A DNA stretch of 44,961 bases from Cytophagales bacterium (lineage in GTDB: Bacteria > Bacteroidota > Bacteroidia > Cytophagales > Spirosomataceae). Below are positions 23,575 through 31,644 of this stretch, piece by piece; within the stretch, counting starts at the first letter, position 1; every line of letters starts with the position of its first letter. The DNA is taken from positions 1 to 44,961 of the forward strand of contig JAAFJL010000020.1 in NCBI GenBank assembly GCA_013298865.1, in the 5' to 3' direction. The translations under genes were made by a program, and so were the position numbers. The notes below the pieces were generated by a model, which made no database searches, was not told the DNA's origin, and saw nothing but the letters and a program-made list of their open reading frames with translations.

Positions 23575-25017
23575 ATGAACTCAGAAATACTAATAGCTAA
23601 ACTCTTCCTAAAAACCGCCTTCAAAAACAAGGCGGTTTTTATCCTTACCCTGTTCATTGGATTATTGTTGATTTATGCCGCTTTTTCGGGTTGGACAAAC
23701 TTCAAGAATCAAAATGAAATGAAGGCAAAATATCAAGAACAATCTCGTAAGGACTGGTTGAGTAATCCTGATAAACATCCTCACCGCATGGCTCATTACG
23801 GCAATTTTGCCTTTCGTTCCAAAGCACCATTGAGCGTTTTCGATTTTGGAATGGAAAGTTTCTTTGGTAATTCAATTTATTTGGAAGCTCATAAACAAAA
23901 CACCACCAATTTCTCAGAAGCGGGTTTTTCAACAGGAATGTTGCGTTTTGGAGAAATCAGTATTGCCATGATTTTGCAAGTTTTATTGCCTTTGTTGATA
24001 TTTTTCTTAGGTTTTTCCAGCATCGCATCCGAAAGAGAAAACGGAACATTGAAAATATTATTGAGTCAAGGATTGAGTTGGAAGCAATTGATTCTGGGTA
24101 AAAGCTACGGATTAATTGGCGTGGTAATGACGATTTTTATTCCTGTGATGATGGCTATTTCTATTTTATGGATAACCATTCAAAGCAATAATATTACCTT
24201 GGAAGAAACGCTCAGATTATTACTCATTATCCTGTCGTACTTCGTTTATCTCAGTATTTTTTGCGTGATTGCAGTCTTGATTTCTGCCATCAGCAAAACC
24301 TCCAAAACAGCTCTGACTTCATTAATTGGGCTTTGGTTGATGCTAACGATTGTACTTCCGAGAGCATCACAAGCCTTGGGAAAAGCCATTTATTCAACGC
24401 CTTCAAAAGTAAAATTTGAGTCGGATATTGATGCAGATGTGGTTAAGGTAGGTGACAGTCATAATCCTGACGACCCTTATTTTAAATCACTAAAAGATTC
24501 GTTATTATCTGTTTATAAAGTAGATTCTGTTAAAAAATTGCCATTCAATTATGGAGGTTTTCAGATGAAAGAGGGTGAAAAAATCAGTGCTAATATTTAT
24601 CAGAAACATCAAAAAGAGCTTTGGAACATTTATGACAAACAAAACAGTTTTTCAAAAATATTAGCTTTTGTAAATCCTTACATGGCAATAAAAAACTTGT
24701 CGATGGCATTATCGAATACTGATTTTAGTTCGTACACAGAATTTCAAGAACAAGCCGAGGCATATCGCTATCACGTGAGCCAAGAAATGAACGAATTTCA
24801 AATGAAGTACATCAGCAATAATGCTAAAAGTTCAGCGGGTAAAAGTAATATTATCGATAAAAAACACTGGGAAGATTTGCACGATTTTCAGTACAAACCA
24901 TCAGGAATTGGGAAGGTTTTCAGCAATGAATTGATTTCTATTTTAGCCTTTTTGTTTTGGATTGGCTTACTATTTTTCCTGATAAGATTACTATCTAAAA
25001 ACCTCAAAGCAATATGA
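23575..25017 (+). CDS. ABC-2 type permease, DUF3526 family (first)
   Basis: This 480-residue membrane protein has hydrophobic segments at about 19-40, 124-148, 180-205, 213-240, 245-262 and 455-475. A large extracytoplasmic region lies between the first two (about 41-123), and another soluble loop covers about 265-450, as in DUF3526 permeases. The motif ASERENGTLKILLSQGLSWK is typical of ABC-2 permeases. Gene overlap (ATGA) with the next gene shows coupled translation. The subunit would pair with the ATPase at 20211; the substrate is unknown. Confidence 0.85.
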   Translation: MNSEILIAKLFLKTAFKNKAVFILTLFIGLLLIYAAFSGWTNFKNQNEMKAKYQEQSRKDWLSNPDKHPHRMAHYGNFAFRSKAPLSVFDFGMESFFGNSIYLEAHKQNTTNFSEAGFSTGMLRFGEISIAMILQVLLPLLIFFLGFSSIASERENGTLKILLSQGLSWKQLILGKSYGLIGVVMTIFIPVMMAISILWITIQSNNITLEETLRLLLIILSYFVYLSIFCVIAVLISAISKTSKTALTSLIGLWLMLTIVLPRASQALGKAIYSTPSKVKFESDIDADVVKVGDSHNPDDPYFKSLKDSLLSVYKVDSVKKLPFNYGGFQMKEGEKISANIYQKHQKELWNIYDKQNSFSKILAFVNPYMAIKNLSMALSNTDFSSYTEFQEQAEAYRYHVSQEMNEFQMKYISNNAKSSAGKSNIIDKKHWEDLHDFQYKPSGIGKVFSNELISILAFLFWIGLLFFLIRLLSKNLKAI

Positions 25018-26357
25018 TAACCCTAATTTTAAAGAATTTCTTACGGTCAAATAGCGTAAAAATTGGCGTTTTGTTCTTACTTCTTGCAGGAATAATTAGC
25101 CTTTTTGTGGGTAAACAATTCATTGATAAACAGAAGCAAAGTGTTGCTGAGACAGCTCAATACCAACAAAAACACATTGCCGATAATGTGAAAAATCACA
25201 AAGACGAAATGGGTCTTTTATTGTACTATTTAAAGTTTTCGTTGGTCAATAACACCTTGCCAATCAACGCTTTATCTATCGGTCAGCGAGATGTAAACCC
25301 GTCTATTCAAAGTGTAACGATTCGTGGTTTAGAAGCCCAAAAGTATGATGCTGATTTGAACAACCTCTACAATTTGTTATTAGGAAACATTGATTTTAGC
25401 TTCGTTTTAATCTTCCTTTTTCCTTTAATAATCATTGCTTTTACCTACAATATTATTTCGGAAGAAAAAGAAAGCGGCACTTGGAAAATAGTAGTGATTC
25501 AAAGTAGAAGTCCTTTTTCGTTCATTTTTCAACTATTTTCAGTTCGATTTTTGGTGGTTCTATTGGTTTTATTTGTAACACTTTTTATCGGCTGTATATT
25601 CTTAGAAATCCCATTAGATTCAGCTTTTTTGACGTATTTATTGGTCTCCATTTTATACATTTTATTTTGGTTTGGCGTATGTTTTTTGGTAGCTTCTTTG
25701 CATAAAACTTCAAATTTTAACGCAGTGATTTTATTATCAATTTGGATATTTCTTATCATTATTTTACCCGCATCAATTAACAATTATTTAGTCAATAAAT
25801 ATCCAACGCCCGAAGCCTTAGAAACGACCCTAAAACAACGAAAAGGCTATCACGAAAAATGGGACACGGACAAGCAACCAACCGTAGATAAATTCTACGC
25901 CCATTACCCTCAATTCAAGAAATTCAAGATGCCCGAGGGAGATTTTAACTGGCTTTGGTACTACGCCATGCAACAAATGGGCGATGATGAGTCCGCAAAA
26001 CAATCGAAGGAATTACGTGAAAAATTGCAGAAACGAAATAAATTAAGTGCCAACATTGCCCAATTCATTCCAACGCTTCATTTACAAATTCAGTTGAATG
26101 AAATAGCGAAATCGGGTTTAACAAATCAACTACTTTTTTTAGATGAAGTAACTCATTTTCACGAAAAAAATAGACTTTATTTTTACCCAAAAATATTCAG
26201 CGAAGCACCCGTGAATTCAGAAAATTGGGAGAAGTTTAAGGTTCAAACTTTTACCGATAAGAGTTCTTTGAGTTATATGAAAATACTTCTTCCTCTAATG
26301 GTTTTTATAGGGCTTTTTGTTGGTTTGGGGTGGGTAAATTTTAGGAGGACGATTTGA
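25014..26357 (+). CDS. ABC-2 type permease, DUF3526 family (second)
   Basis: This 447-residue membrane protein parallels the preceding one: an N-terminal helix (VLFLLLAGIISLFVG), a soluble loop, a central block of helices (FVLIFLFPLIIIAFTYNIIS, LVVLLVLFVTLFIGC, LLVSILYILFWFGVCFLVAS), another soluble loop and a C-terminal helix (LLPLMVFIGLFVGLGWV). EEKESGTWKIVVIQSRSP is the ABC-2 coupling motif. The start overlaps the previous stop by four bases. Together they form a heterodimeric transporter with the ATPase; it is the last gene of the operon. Confidence 0.85.
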   Translation: MITLILKNFLRSNSVKIGVLFLLLAGIISLFVGKQFIDKQKQSVAETAQYQQKHIADNVKNHKDEMGLLLYYLKFSLVNNTLPINALSIGQRDVNPSIQSVTIRGLEAQKYDADLNNLYNLLLGNIDFSFVLIFLFPLIIIAFTYNIISEEKESGTWKIVVIQSRSPFSFIFQLFSVRFLVVLLVLFVTLFIGCIFLEIPLDSAFLTYLLVSILYILFWFGVCFLVASLHKTSNFNAVILLSIWIFLIIILPASINNYLVNKYPTPEALETTLKQRKGYHEKWDTDKQPTVDKFYAHYPQFKKFKMPEGDFNWLWYYAMQQMGDDESAKQSKELREKLQKRNKLSANIAQFIPTLHLQIQLNEIAKSGLTNQLLFLDEVTHFHEKNRLYFYPKIFSEAPVNSENWEKFKVQTFTDKSSLSYMKILLPLMVFIGLFVGLGWVNFRRTI

Positions 26358-26531
26358 TTATTTTGGTATGCCATAAAATGATAATTGTCCATATTCAAAT
26401 GGAGTTGATTTGTGAAAAACGTAAAATAACTACTGTATATTAGTTAGTCACGACAATTCAACAAGTCAGACTTCAATAATTTGAATATAATAGACCAAAA
26501 TCTTATACAGCTTCTAACTAAAAAACATAAA

Positions 26532-26563
26532 AAAAGCCCCTTGAAATTAATCAAGGGGCTTTC
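26532..26563. terminator. Bidirectional terminator after the ABC operon
   Basis: AAAGCCCCTTGA pairs with TCAAGGGGCTTT around a seven-base loop, and runs of A and T flank it on both sides. It separates the plus-strand operon from a minus-strand gene. The 180 bases before it hold no gene. Confidence 0.85.
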
Positions 26564-26575
26564 TTATGTTTGAAT

Positions 26576-28225
26576 CTATTCTTTTACAAAACGTACATCT
26601 ACAATTTCAACTCTTCTCTCTTTCGATGGTCCGAGGTCATAAATTGAAAGTTTTGTATTTTTCTCATCGTCACTCAAACCAGAAGCTGACGAATCTTCAC
26701 CGTTTGCTTGTTGAGTAATGCTGATTTTGTCCATATATTTTTTCAACATTCCACCTTCGTAGCTTTCTAAATAATTCTGAATACTGCTGATACGGCGTTT
26801 CGTTAAATTAATGTTATAGTCATTTTTAGCTAATGGACTTGCAAAACCTTTTACCGTAACATTTACTTTGTTTCCTTCTTTCAAGGCTTCAGCAATTTTT
26901 GCGGTAATGTCTTTCAAATCTTCATGTCCTTTTTTCACATCATTTTCAAAGAAACCTTCTATAGCTGTTTTTGCATCTGGCGTATCTTGTTCTGCCGAGA
27001 ATTTAGATTTTAATCTCATATATTTCTCGAAAGTCTGCGTATAAGTCGATGTCGTAGTGACAGCCTGTGTATTTTTATTTGGCTGGTCGTTTTCAAAATA
27101 CAACACCACAGGAGCAAAACCATCCATCTGGATTCCTGCTGCTGGTGGTACTGTTGTTTCAGCAACTTTTACAGTGTCCATTGTTGCTTTCATGGTATCT
27201 GCAACTTGAGGTACTTCGGCTGTCACTGGTTCTTTCTTGCAACTTCGCATCAACCCCAAAAGAACACCAACCAAAAATAAAACGCCTAAAAGTGGCAATA
27301 ACCATTTCGGAAGTCCACCTGCGGCTGCTTCGATTTCTGGTTCAGCCATTGCCGATGGTGGCACAACTGGAGGTACAACTTTAGGAACTTCTACAACTGG
27401 TGCTTCTACCGCAGGAATAGCCATTGCTGGAATAGCCGCTGCTGCTGCAAGACCAAGACCACCCAAAATTGGGAACAAGCCCATTAAACCTGCTTTATCT
27501 TTTGAAGGACAACTTCTGGCAATTTCTTGGTGATTTCCAGCTTTCAGAATCACGTAATGAACGCCATCTTCTTCAATTTCTGCATATCTTTCTTTAATAT
27601 CACGGTTTTTAACAACCGAAGCAACTCCATTATCTCTTGCACCTTTAGTTGGATAGCCTTCACTTCTGAACATTACGTCTCCGTTAGTATTCAAAACCGA
27701 GAAATAATACTCTCCGTCACCATTCTGGAAAGTACGAATCCCTTCTGCTGGCGAATCTGTATGTCCTGCGTAGGCTTCGCATGGGAGGTAATTATCAACT
27801 TCACGGTCAGAATCAGCCTCTGCTATTGCGGCAACCGCAGGGGTATCATCAAAAGAAATAGCTGCTACTGAACCTGCCACCATAAACGGATACAAACCAT
27901 TTAGTTCGTCCATACTGTTGTAGGGGCAACTTCTGGCAATTTCTTGGTGATTTCCAGCTTTCAGAATCAAATAAAACTTTCCCTCATCTTCAACTACACT
28001 ATAACGTTCTCTGAGTTCACGGTTTTTCTGAACTGAAGCTACTCCATTATCTCTTGCAGCCGTTGTGGGGTAGCCTTCGCTACGAAAAACCACTTTGCCC
28101 GACTTGCTGAGCATGGTAAAATAATGCTGGCTGTTTTCTGAATTTTGGAAAATTCTGAAATCTTCTGCTGGTGATTCTGAATGTCCTGAATAAGAATCAC
28201 AAGGTAAATAACTGTCAATCTGCAT
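26576..28225 (-). CDS. Tandem YegP (DUF1508) protein with TM and OmpA domain
   Basis: This 549-residue protein has no signal peptide. Residues 6-100 and 146-239 are a duplicated YegP/DUF1508 unit (FRSEGYPTxxARDNGVASV; KAGNHQEIARSCP). A Pro/Val/Ala-rich linker leads to one transmembrane helix (about 307-327, LLPLLGVLFLVGVLLGL) followed by Lys and Cys residues. The C-terminal part (from about 370) is an OmpA-like peptidoglycan-binding domain (NVTVKGFASPLAKNDYNINLTKRRI). The layout suggests an inner-membrane anchor with a cytosolic YegP pair and an OmpA domain outside. YegP function is unknown. The fusion is unusual and no neighbour explains it. Confidence 0.85.
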   Translation of the reverse strand: MQIDSYLPCDSYSGHSESPAEDFRIFQNSENSQHYFTMLSKSGKVVFRSEGYPTTAARDNGVASVQKNRELRERYSVVEDEGKFYLILKAGNHQEIARSCPYNSMDELNGLYPFMVAGSVAAISFDDTPAVAAIAEADSDREVDNYLPCEAYAGHTDSPAEGIRTFQNGDGEYYFSVLNTNGDVMFRSEGYPTKGARDNGVASVVKNRDIKERYAEIEEDGVHYVILKAGNHQEIARSCPSKDKAGLMGLFPILGGLGLAAAAAIPAMAIPAVEAPVVEVPKVVPPVVPPSAMAEPEIEAAAGGLPKWLLPLLGVLFLVGVLLGLMRSCKKEPVTAEVPQVADTMKATMDTVKVAETTVPPAAGIQMDGFAPVVLYFENDQPNKNTQAVTTTSTYTQTFEKYMRLKSKFSAEQDTPDAKTAIEGFFENDVKKGHEDLKDITAKIAEALKEGNKVNVTVKGFASPLAKNDYNINLTKRRISSIQNYLESYEGGMLKKYMDKISITQQANGEDSSASGLSDDEKNTKLSIYDLGPSKERRVEIVDVRFVKE

Positions 28226-28373
28226 ATTTTTTCTTGTTTTAGTTTAGGTAAAGCCATAGCTTGGCGAATCCTTTTGTACTATTTTTTGAAAAACGAAAAA
28301 TATTTTTCATCACCAAGTTAAGACTTTTCACAGATTTAACCACTTATTCCGTACATTTTTCTTCATTCACGAG

Positions 28374-29600
28374 TTATTCTACTATGATTTTTGCAGTTTT
28401 CTCACCAATTTTTATGAAGTAAACTCCTTTTGCCAGTCCTTCTGTCGAGAACGAAAAATTATCTTTATTTCTTTCCAATCTTTTTTCAGTTGTTATCAAT
28501 CTGCCCATTCCATCAAAAACCATAATCTCGGTTTTAGTTGAAGGTATATCAATCCAAACTTTGCCAGAACTTGGGTTTGGGTAAATCCTGGGCAACAAAT
28601 CCAGTTCATCCACAAAACCTAATGGACTAAAACTGGTACAAGATTGAACTGTTTTCTGACGAATTTGCTCCAGTTTTGCGTACAAATTATTGCCTGGACA
28701 ATCAGTAGAACATGAACCGTCTCGGTGTGCGGATAAATTATTCAAATTCTTACCAGATGCTGCATGAATAGATTTTTCGAGTGGCAAAATCGACTCTTTT
28801 TTCATTTTCCAAGCAATTAATTTTGCTAAAGACGCCAAAGAAATATCCGTTGGTTGAGCCGTCATGTAGTCTCCGAGCAAGCAAATACCCATCGTTCCGC
28901 TATTTTGGCTACAAAAATGAGCCCCCAATACATTGTCGCCGTCCATGATATTCTGCCCGTCTCGTCCTTCGTAAATTGTACCATCTTGGGCAATCAAAAA
29001 ATTGTAACCTACGTCGTTCCAACCATTGGTTTGGGTATGAAAAGTATAAACATTTCTGACGACATCAGTATAATTGGTATTCGTGTTTGACCCTGCTGCA
29101 TGATGCACAATAACGTGTTTTGTGGTAGTTTTCACTGGCAATTCTTTAGGCGGAGTAAGCCCAGAACGCCATGTACTGGCAGGAATAACAATGGGTTTTT
29201 CGCAGTCTGCTGCTACTCGTGATGATTTTTCTAATTGAAGATTTGTAAGATTTAAGGGCTTCACATAAATCTTATCCATGAGCAATTTTCCTGTAAAGTT
29301 TTCTGTTGAAATCTGCAAAGATTGGATTGGCTTCGAGAACACAATCAGAGCCGATTGGGCAGGGTTATCGGCATCTGGTTTTACCAGAAAAACTTCATCA
29401 TCTGTTCTAATAAATATTTTGTCAACTAACTGATTTTCAGATAGATTAAAAGAAATACTTGAAATTTCATGCTCAAATTTGAGTATTTGAGCATTACTAT
29501 TCTTGATAGTGATTTCTTGTTTTTGAACAAGAGCAGTTTCCTGTGCATTTGCCTGAAAGCAGAGCAAAAAAATGAAGGTAAATTTGAGGTATTTTTTCAT
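28374..29600 (-). CDS. Secreted PGRP-type amidase with T9SS sorting domain
   Basis: The start at 29600 (MKKYLKFTFIFLLCFQ) is chosen because it gives an immediate signal peptide; the longer frame adds a charged segment. The 408-residue protein has a beta-rich region, then an Amidase_2/PGRP catalytic domain: the first His in TKHVIVHHAAG, GYNFLIAQDGTIYEGRDGQ, and NNLSAHRDGSCSTDCPG with the second His and Cys, giving the zinc site. The C-terminal domain (YPNPSSGKVWIDIP to GVYFIKIGEKTAKIIV) is a T9SS type A sorting domain, so the enzyme is exported to the cell surface or medium. It likely cleaves the amide between MurNAc and L-alanine in peptidoglycan. Confidence 0.93.
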   Translation of the reverse strand: MKKYLKFTFIFLLCFQANAQETALVQKQEITIKNSNAQILKFEHEISSISFNLSENQLVDKIFIRTDDEVFLVKPDADNPAQSALIVFSKPIQSLQISTENFTGKLLMDKIYVKPLNLTNLQLEKSSRVAADCEKPIVIPASTWRSGLTPPKELPVKTTTKHVIVHHAAGSNTNTNYTDVVRNVYTFHTQTNGWNDVGYNFLIAQDGTIYEGRDGQNIMDGDNVLGAHFCSQNSGTMGICLLGDYMTAQPTDISLASLAKLIAWKMKKESILPLEKSIHAASGKNLNNLSAHRDGSCSTDCPGNNLYAKLEQIRQKTVQSCTSFSPLGFVDELDLLPRIYPNPSSGKVWIDIPSTKTEIMVFDGMGRLITTEKRLERNKDNFSFSTEGLAKGVYFIKIGEKTAKIIVE

Positions 29601-29666
29601 GTTTGACGAAGTTTTTTGAATTGTAAATTTACTTATTTTCATTCATAAACTTTGTAGTTAATTTTG

Positions 29667-29845
29667 AATAGATTTCCTGCGAAAGTGTTTGGTGATTGAA
29701 AAATAGGAGATTTTTGAGCGAAAACAAAGAAAATTTTGAAGCCAGGATGGAATTCCATAGCATCGCTACGGTTAAAAAATTTTCTTTGTTTGTAGCCAAA
29801 AAGATGCTGTTTTTCAACATCAAACACTTTCGTAGGAAGTCTAAT
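29667..29845. repeat. 178-bp near-palindromic element, copy 2
   Basis: The ends AATAGATTTCC and GGAAGTCTAAT are inverted copies; further in, CGAAAGTGTTTG, AAAGAAAATTTT and their complements continue the arms to a central loop with GGAATTCC. The element shares the core GATGGAATTCCATAGC and overall length with copy 1 at 3555-3732. Where the copies differ, the differences usually appear in both arms (ACTTAC in copy 1 against A-T/C-TTCC in copy 2; GAG against AAG). This is the mark of a structure-conserving element. Confidence 0.85.
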
Positions 29846-29847
29846 AA

Positions 29848-29896
29848 CATAAAAGCCAAGTTTCTCGTCTGTGGATGAGTAAACTTGGCTTTTATG
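29848..29896 (-). terminator. Intrinsic terminator of the 29916-30473 gene
   Basis: Perfect 16-base arms (29848-29863 and 29881-29896, with core AAGCCAAGTTT) flank a 17-base loop, followed by TTTTATG on the minus strand. It lies immediately past the stop. Confidence 0.85.
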
Positions 29897-29915
29897 TTTA
29901 AACAGTTTCTTAAAT

Positions 29916-30473
29916 CTAAAAATGAGAAATCTCCATAACCTGATTCTTTTTGATAATAACTTTTATTAGAAAACCCTTGACATAGGCGATTCTTTTACTT
30001 TTAGGCTTATCTAACTTAATAGGATTACCCTCCTTATCAATAAATCTTTCTGATATAATTTTCTCATTTGCTATGTATGCAGCTTTATTTCCTAAAAGGT
30101 AATTATCAAGCCCATCTCTCATTTTCTCAACTTCTAAAGAATTTAATGGATTTATTTTTTCTTTATAAGATTTATAGACCACCACATTTTCTCTAAAAAA
30201 ACCAATAATTCGACCAATATTACTATCAATGTCTTCTCTATCTACAAGGAAAGTTGATATAACTAAAACTCGTTCTCCAAGTTCAGTAGGTTCATTTTCA
30301 TAGACACTAATCACAGATTTTTTATCACTAAAATGATTGGTTTGAAATAGTTCCTCCAAACATTTCACAACTACCGTATCATCTATATTTTTCTCTACTA
30401 TTTGAGGATATAAATGCGTTGCATTCAGCAATGTCATACTGAAAATTAGTACTATGATTTTCATTTTATTCAA
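29916..30473 (-). CDS. Hypothetical secreted protein
   Basis: This 185-residue protein begins with MNKMKIIVLIFSMTLLNATH, a signal peptide; a Met at residue 4 is an alternative start. The mature region is charged, with KCLEELFQTNHFSDKKSVIS, LVISTFLVDREDIDSNIG and a Lys-rich C-terminus. There is no transmembrane segment and no known motif that I recognise. The one Cys is C39. It lies downstream of another secreted orphan (30576-31271) on the same strand, about 100 bases apart, but each could be independent. Confidence 0.7.
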   Translation of the reverse strand: MNKMKIIVLIFSMTLLNATHLYPQIVEKNIDDTVVVKCLEELFQTNHFSDKKSVISVYENEPTELGERVLVISTFLVDREDIDSNIGRIIGFFRENVVVYKSYKEKINPLNSLEVEKMRDGLDNYLLGNKAAYIANEKIISERFIDKEGNPIKLDKPKSKRIAYVKGFLIKVIIKKNQVMEISHF

Positions 30474-30575
30474 ATAGTAAAGCCATTAATTCTAAATTTG
30501 CCTTGAAAATTTTATTGGTCTAAGGAGATAATGGTCTGGGAATACATAAATACCAGTATTAGATGTTACTGTTTA

Positions 30576-31271
30576 TTAATAATCACTGATTTTAATATCT
30601 CCATTTCTAAGTATATTAACACTTTGCCCTGATTGAAATGTAAATGCTCCCATGGATATTATTTTATCTTTAGTTAAAAACTCTCTGTCCTTCTTATTTA
30701 AAGTGTATTTTTTATCTTTGAAAGGGTCATAAAATAAGAAGTTATCGTTTAAAGTTTCTTTTAGTACTTTCTTAATCTTGGCAGTTAGCTTTTTCTTACT
30801 TTTACTTGAAAAACCACTTCCATTACTCGTAAATATCCATTTGAAAGTATTATCATAAATCAAAACCAATGTATTATCTATGTATGTGTAGAAAGGAGGA
30901 TAATAATCACAATTGAAACAATCAGCATCTTTATTACCATTAATATAATAGCTACTTAAATTTATATTGAAAGAGATTAAAGTATCATTATTTGTAATTA
31001 AATCTTTAAAATCACCTTTCAATATATTGTAACTTCTAAAATCAATATTATCTATGGTTATATACCCATAGCCATTTCTAAAAAGTATGTTTTTAGTGCG
31101 ATGTTGTTCAATAAGTTGTTTAACCACAGAAACTATGGAGTTATTTTCAATATTTATATATTGAATTTCATACAGATTTGATTTCATCTTTCCTTGTGCA
31201 TTCGCATACAAGGAAAGGTGAAGTTGTGCTATCACACAAAAAAAGGTAATGATTAATTTATAAAAGTGCAT
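30576..31271 (-). CDS. Hypothetical secreted protein
   Basis: This 231-residue protein has a signal peptide (MHFYKLIITFFCVIAQLHLS, cleavage near ANAQ). The mature part has Tyr- and Asn-rich strands (YEIQYINIENNSIVSVV, SFNINLSSYYINGNKDADCF) and two close Cys in DCFNCDYYPP. The C-terminal part, from about residue 160, is Lys-rich (SKKKLTAKIKKVLK). I do not recognise the family. Its codon use is more A/T-rich than its neighbours, which may hint at a different origin, though this is an impression and not a measurement. Confidence 0.7.
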   Translation of the reverse strand: MHFYKLIITFFCVIAQLHLSLYANAQGKMKSNLYEIQYINIENNSIVSVVKQLIEQHRTKNILFRNGYGYITIDNIDFRSYNILKGDFKDLITNNDTLISFNINLSSYYINGNKDADCFNCDYYPPFYTYIDNTLVLIYDNTFKWIFTSNGSGFSSKSKKKLTAKIKKVLKETLNDNFLFYDPFKDKKYTLNKKDREFLTKDKIISMGAFTFQSGQSVNILRNGDIKISDY

Positions 31272-31440
31272 GTAGAGGATAAATTACCATTGTGTAATTT
31301 AATAGAGTGAGATTTGATAGCTTTTTTAAAAGTTGTTAAATCTGGGTATTGCGTAATCAAAAAAAAAGTTATTAATTTATTGATAATCAGCAATTTATGG
31401 TTGCTTCGTTGACTTAGGAGTAATTTCTTTTTTTGCAAAA

Positions 31441-31593
31441 GACCTCATGAGAGGTCAAATTTGATTAGCCATACGTGAAACGTATGGAATTGAAATATGA
31501 GCGAATTCAACCCCGAATGGGGTTGAAGCCACAGATTAATCCATTTTCCCCGAGTTTCACTCAGGGCTAATCAAATTTAATCCTTTCAGGATT
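31441..31593. repeat. Five-hairpin array with an enclosing stem
   Basis: In order: GACCTC/GAGGTC (31441-31456), CATACG/CGTATG (31470-31486), CAACCCC/GGGGTTG (31508-31525), CCCCGAGT/ACTCAGGG (31548-31566) and AATCCT/AGGATT (31579-31593). Loops are 3 to 5 bases. An outer stem of about 16 bases joins 31455-31470 to 31565-31580 (GATTAGCC pairs with GGCTAATC), enclosing three of the hairpins, so a branched RNA or cruciform can form. It follows the stop of the DUF5916 gene. Confidence 0.85.
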
Positions 31594-31612
31594 TCAAAAA
31601 GAAATTGCTGTT

Positions 31613-31640
31613 GACTTAGCAACTTAAAATTTAACAACTA
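31613..31640. repeat. Heptad repeat, left copy of the pair around the DUF5916 gene
   Basis: Units GACTTAG, CAACTTA, AAATTTA, ACAACTA lie just past the stop of the DUF5916 gene. They are the reverse complement of 34001-34028, with 25 of 28 positions matching, which brackets the gene with an inverted pair. Confidence 0.75.
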
Positions 31641-31644
31641 CTCA

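Larger units (their letters stand above)
29601..29915. other. Intergenic region holding the second 178-bp palindrome and a terminator
   Basis: No gene is seen in these 315 bases. The first 66 bases are the likely promoter area of the amidase; then come the palindromic element (29667-29845) and the terminator of the upstream minus-strand gene (29848-29896). Confidence 0.6.
31272..31644. other. Intergenic region with hairpin array and heptad repeat
   Basis: No gene is seen in these 373 bases. The first part (31272-31440) is A/T-rich, with no recognisable motif. The hairpin array lies at 31441-31593 and a heptad repeat at 31613-31640. Confidence 0.6.

Noticed and set aside
26358..26531. Possible small RNA or gene between the ABC operon and the YegP-OmpA gene
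   Set aside because: No promoter, conserved hairpin or reading frame was found apart from the terminator that follows.
29696..29878. Short open reading frame of 60 residues similar to the one at 3578
   Set aside because: Same reason: the repeat and the following terminator stem account for it.
31441..31593. Possible CRISPR array
   Set aside because: The five units are different hairpins with different stems, not direct repeats with unique spacers, and no cas gene is near.
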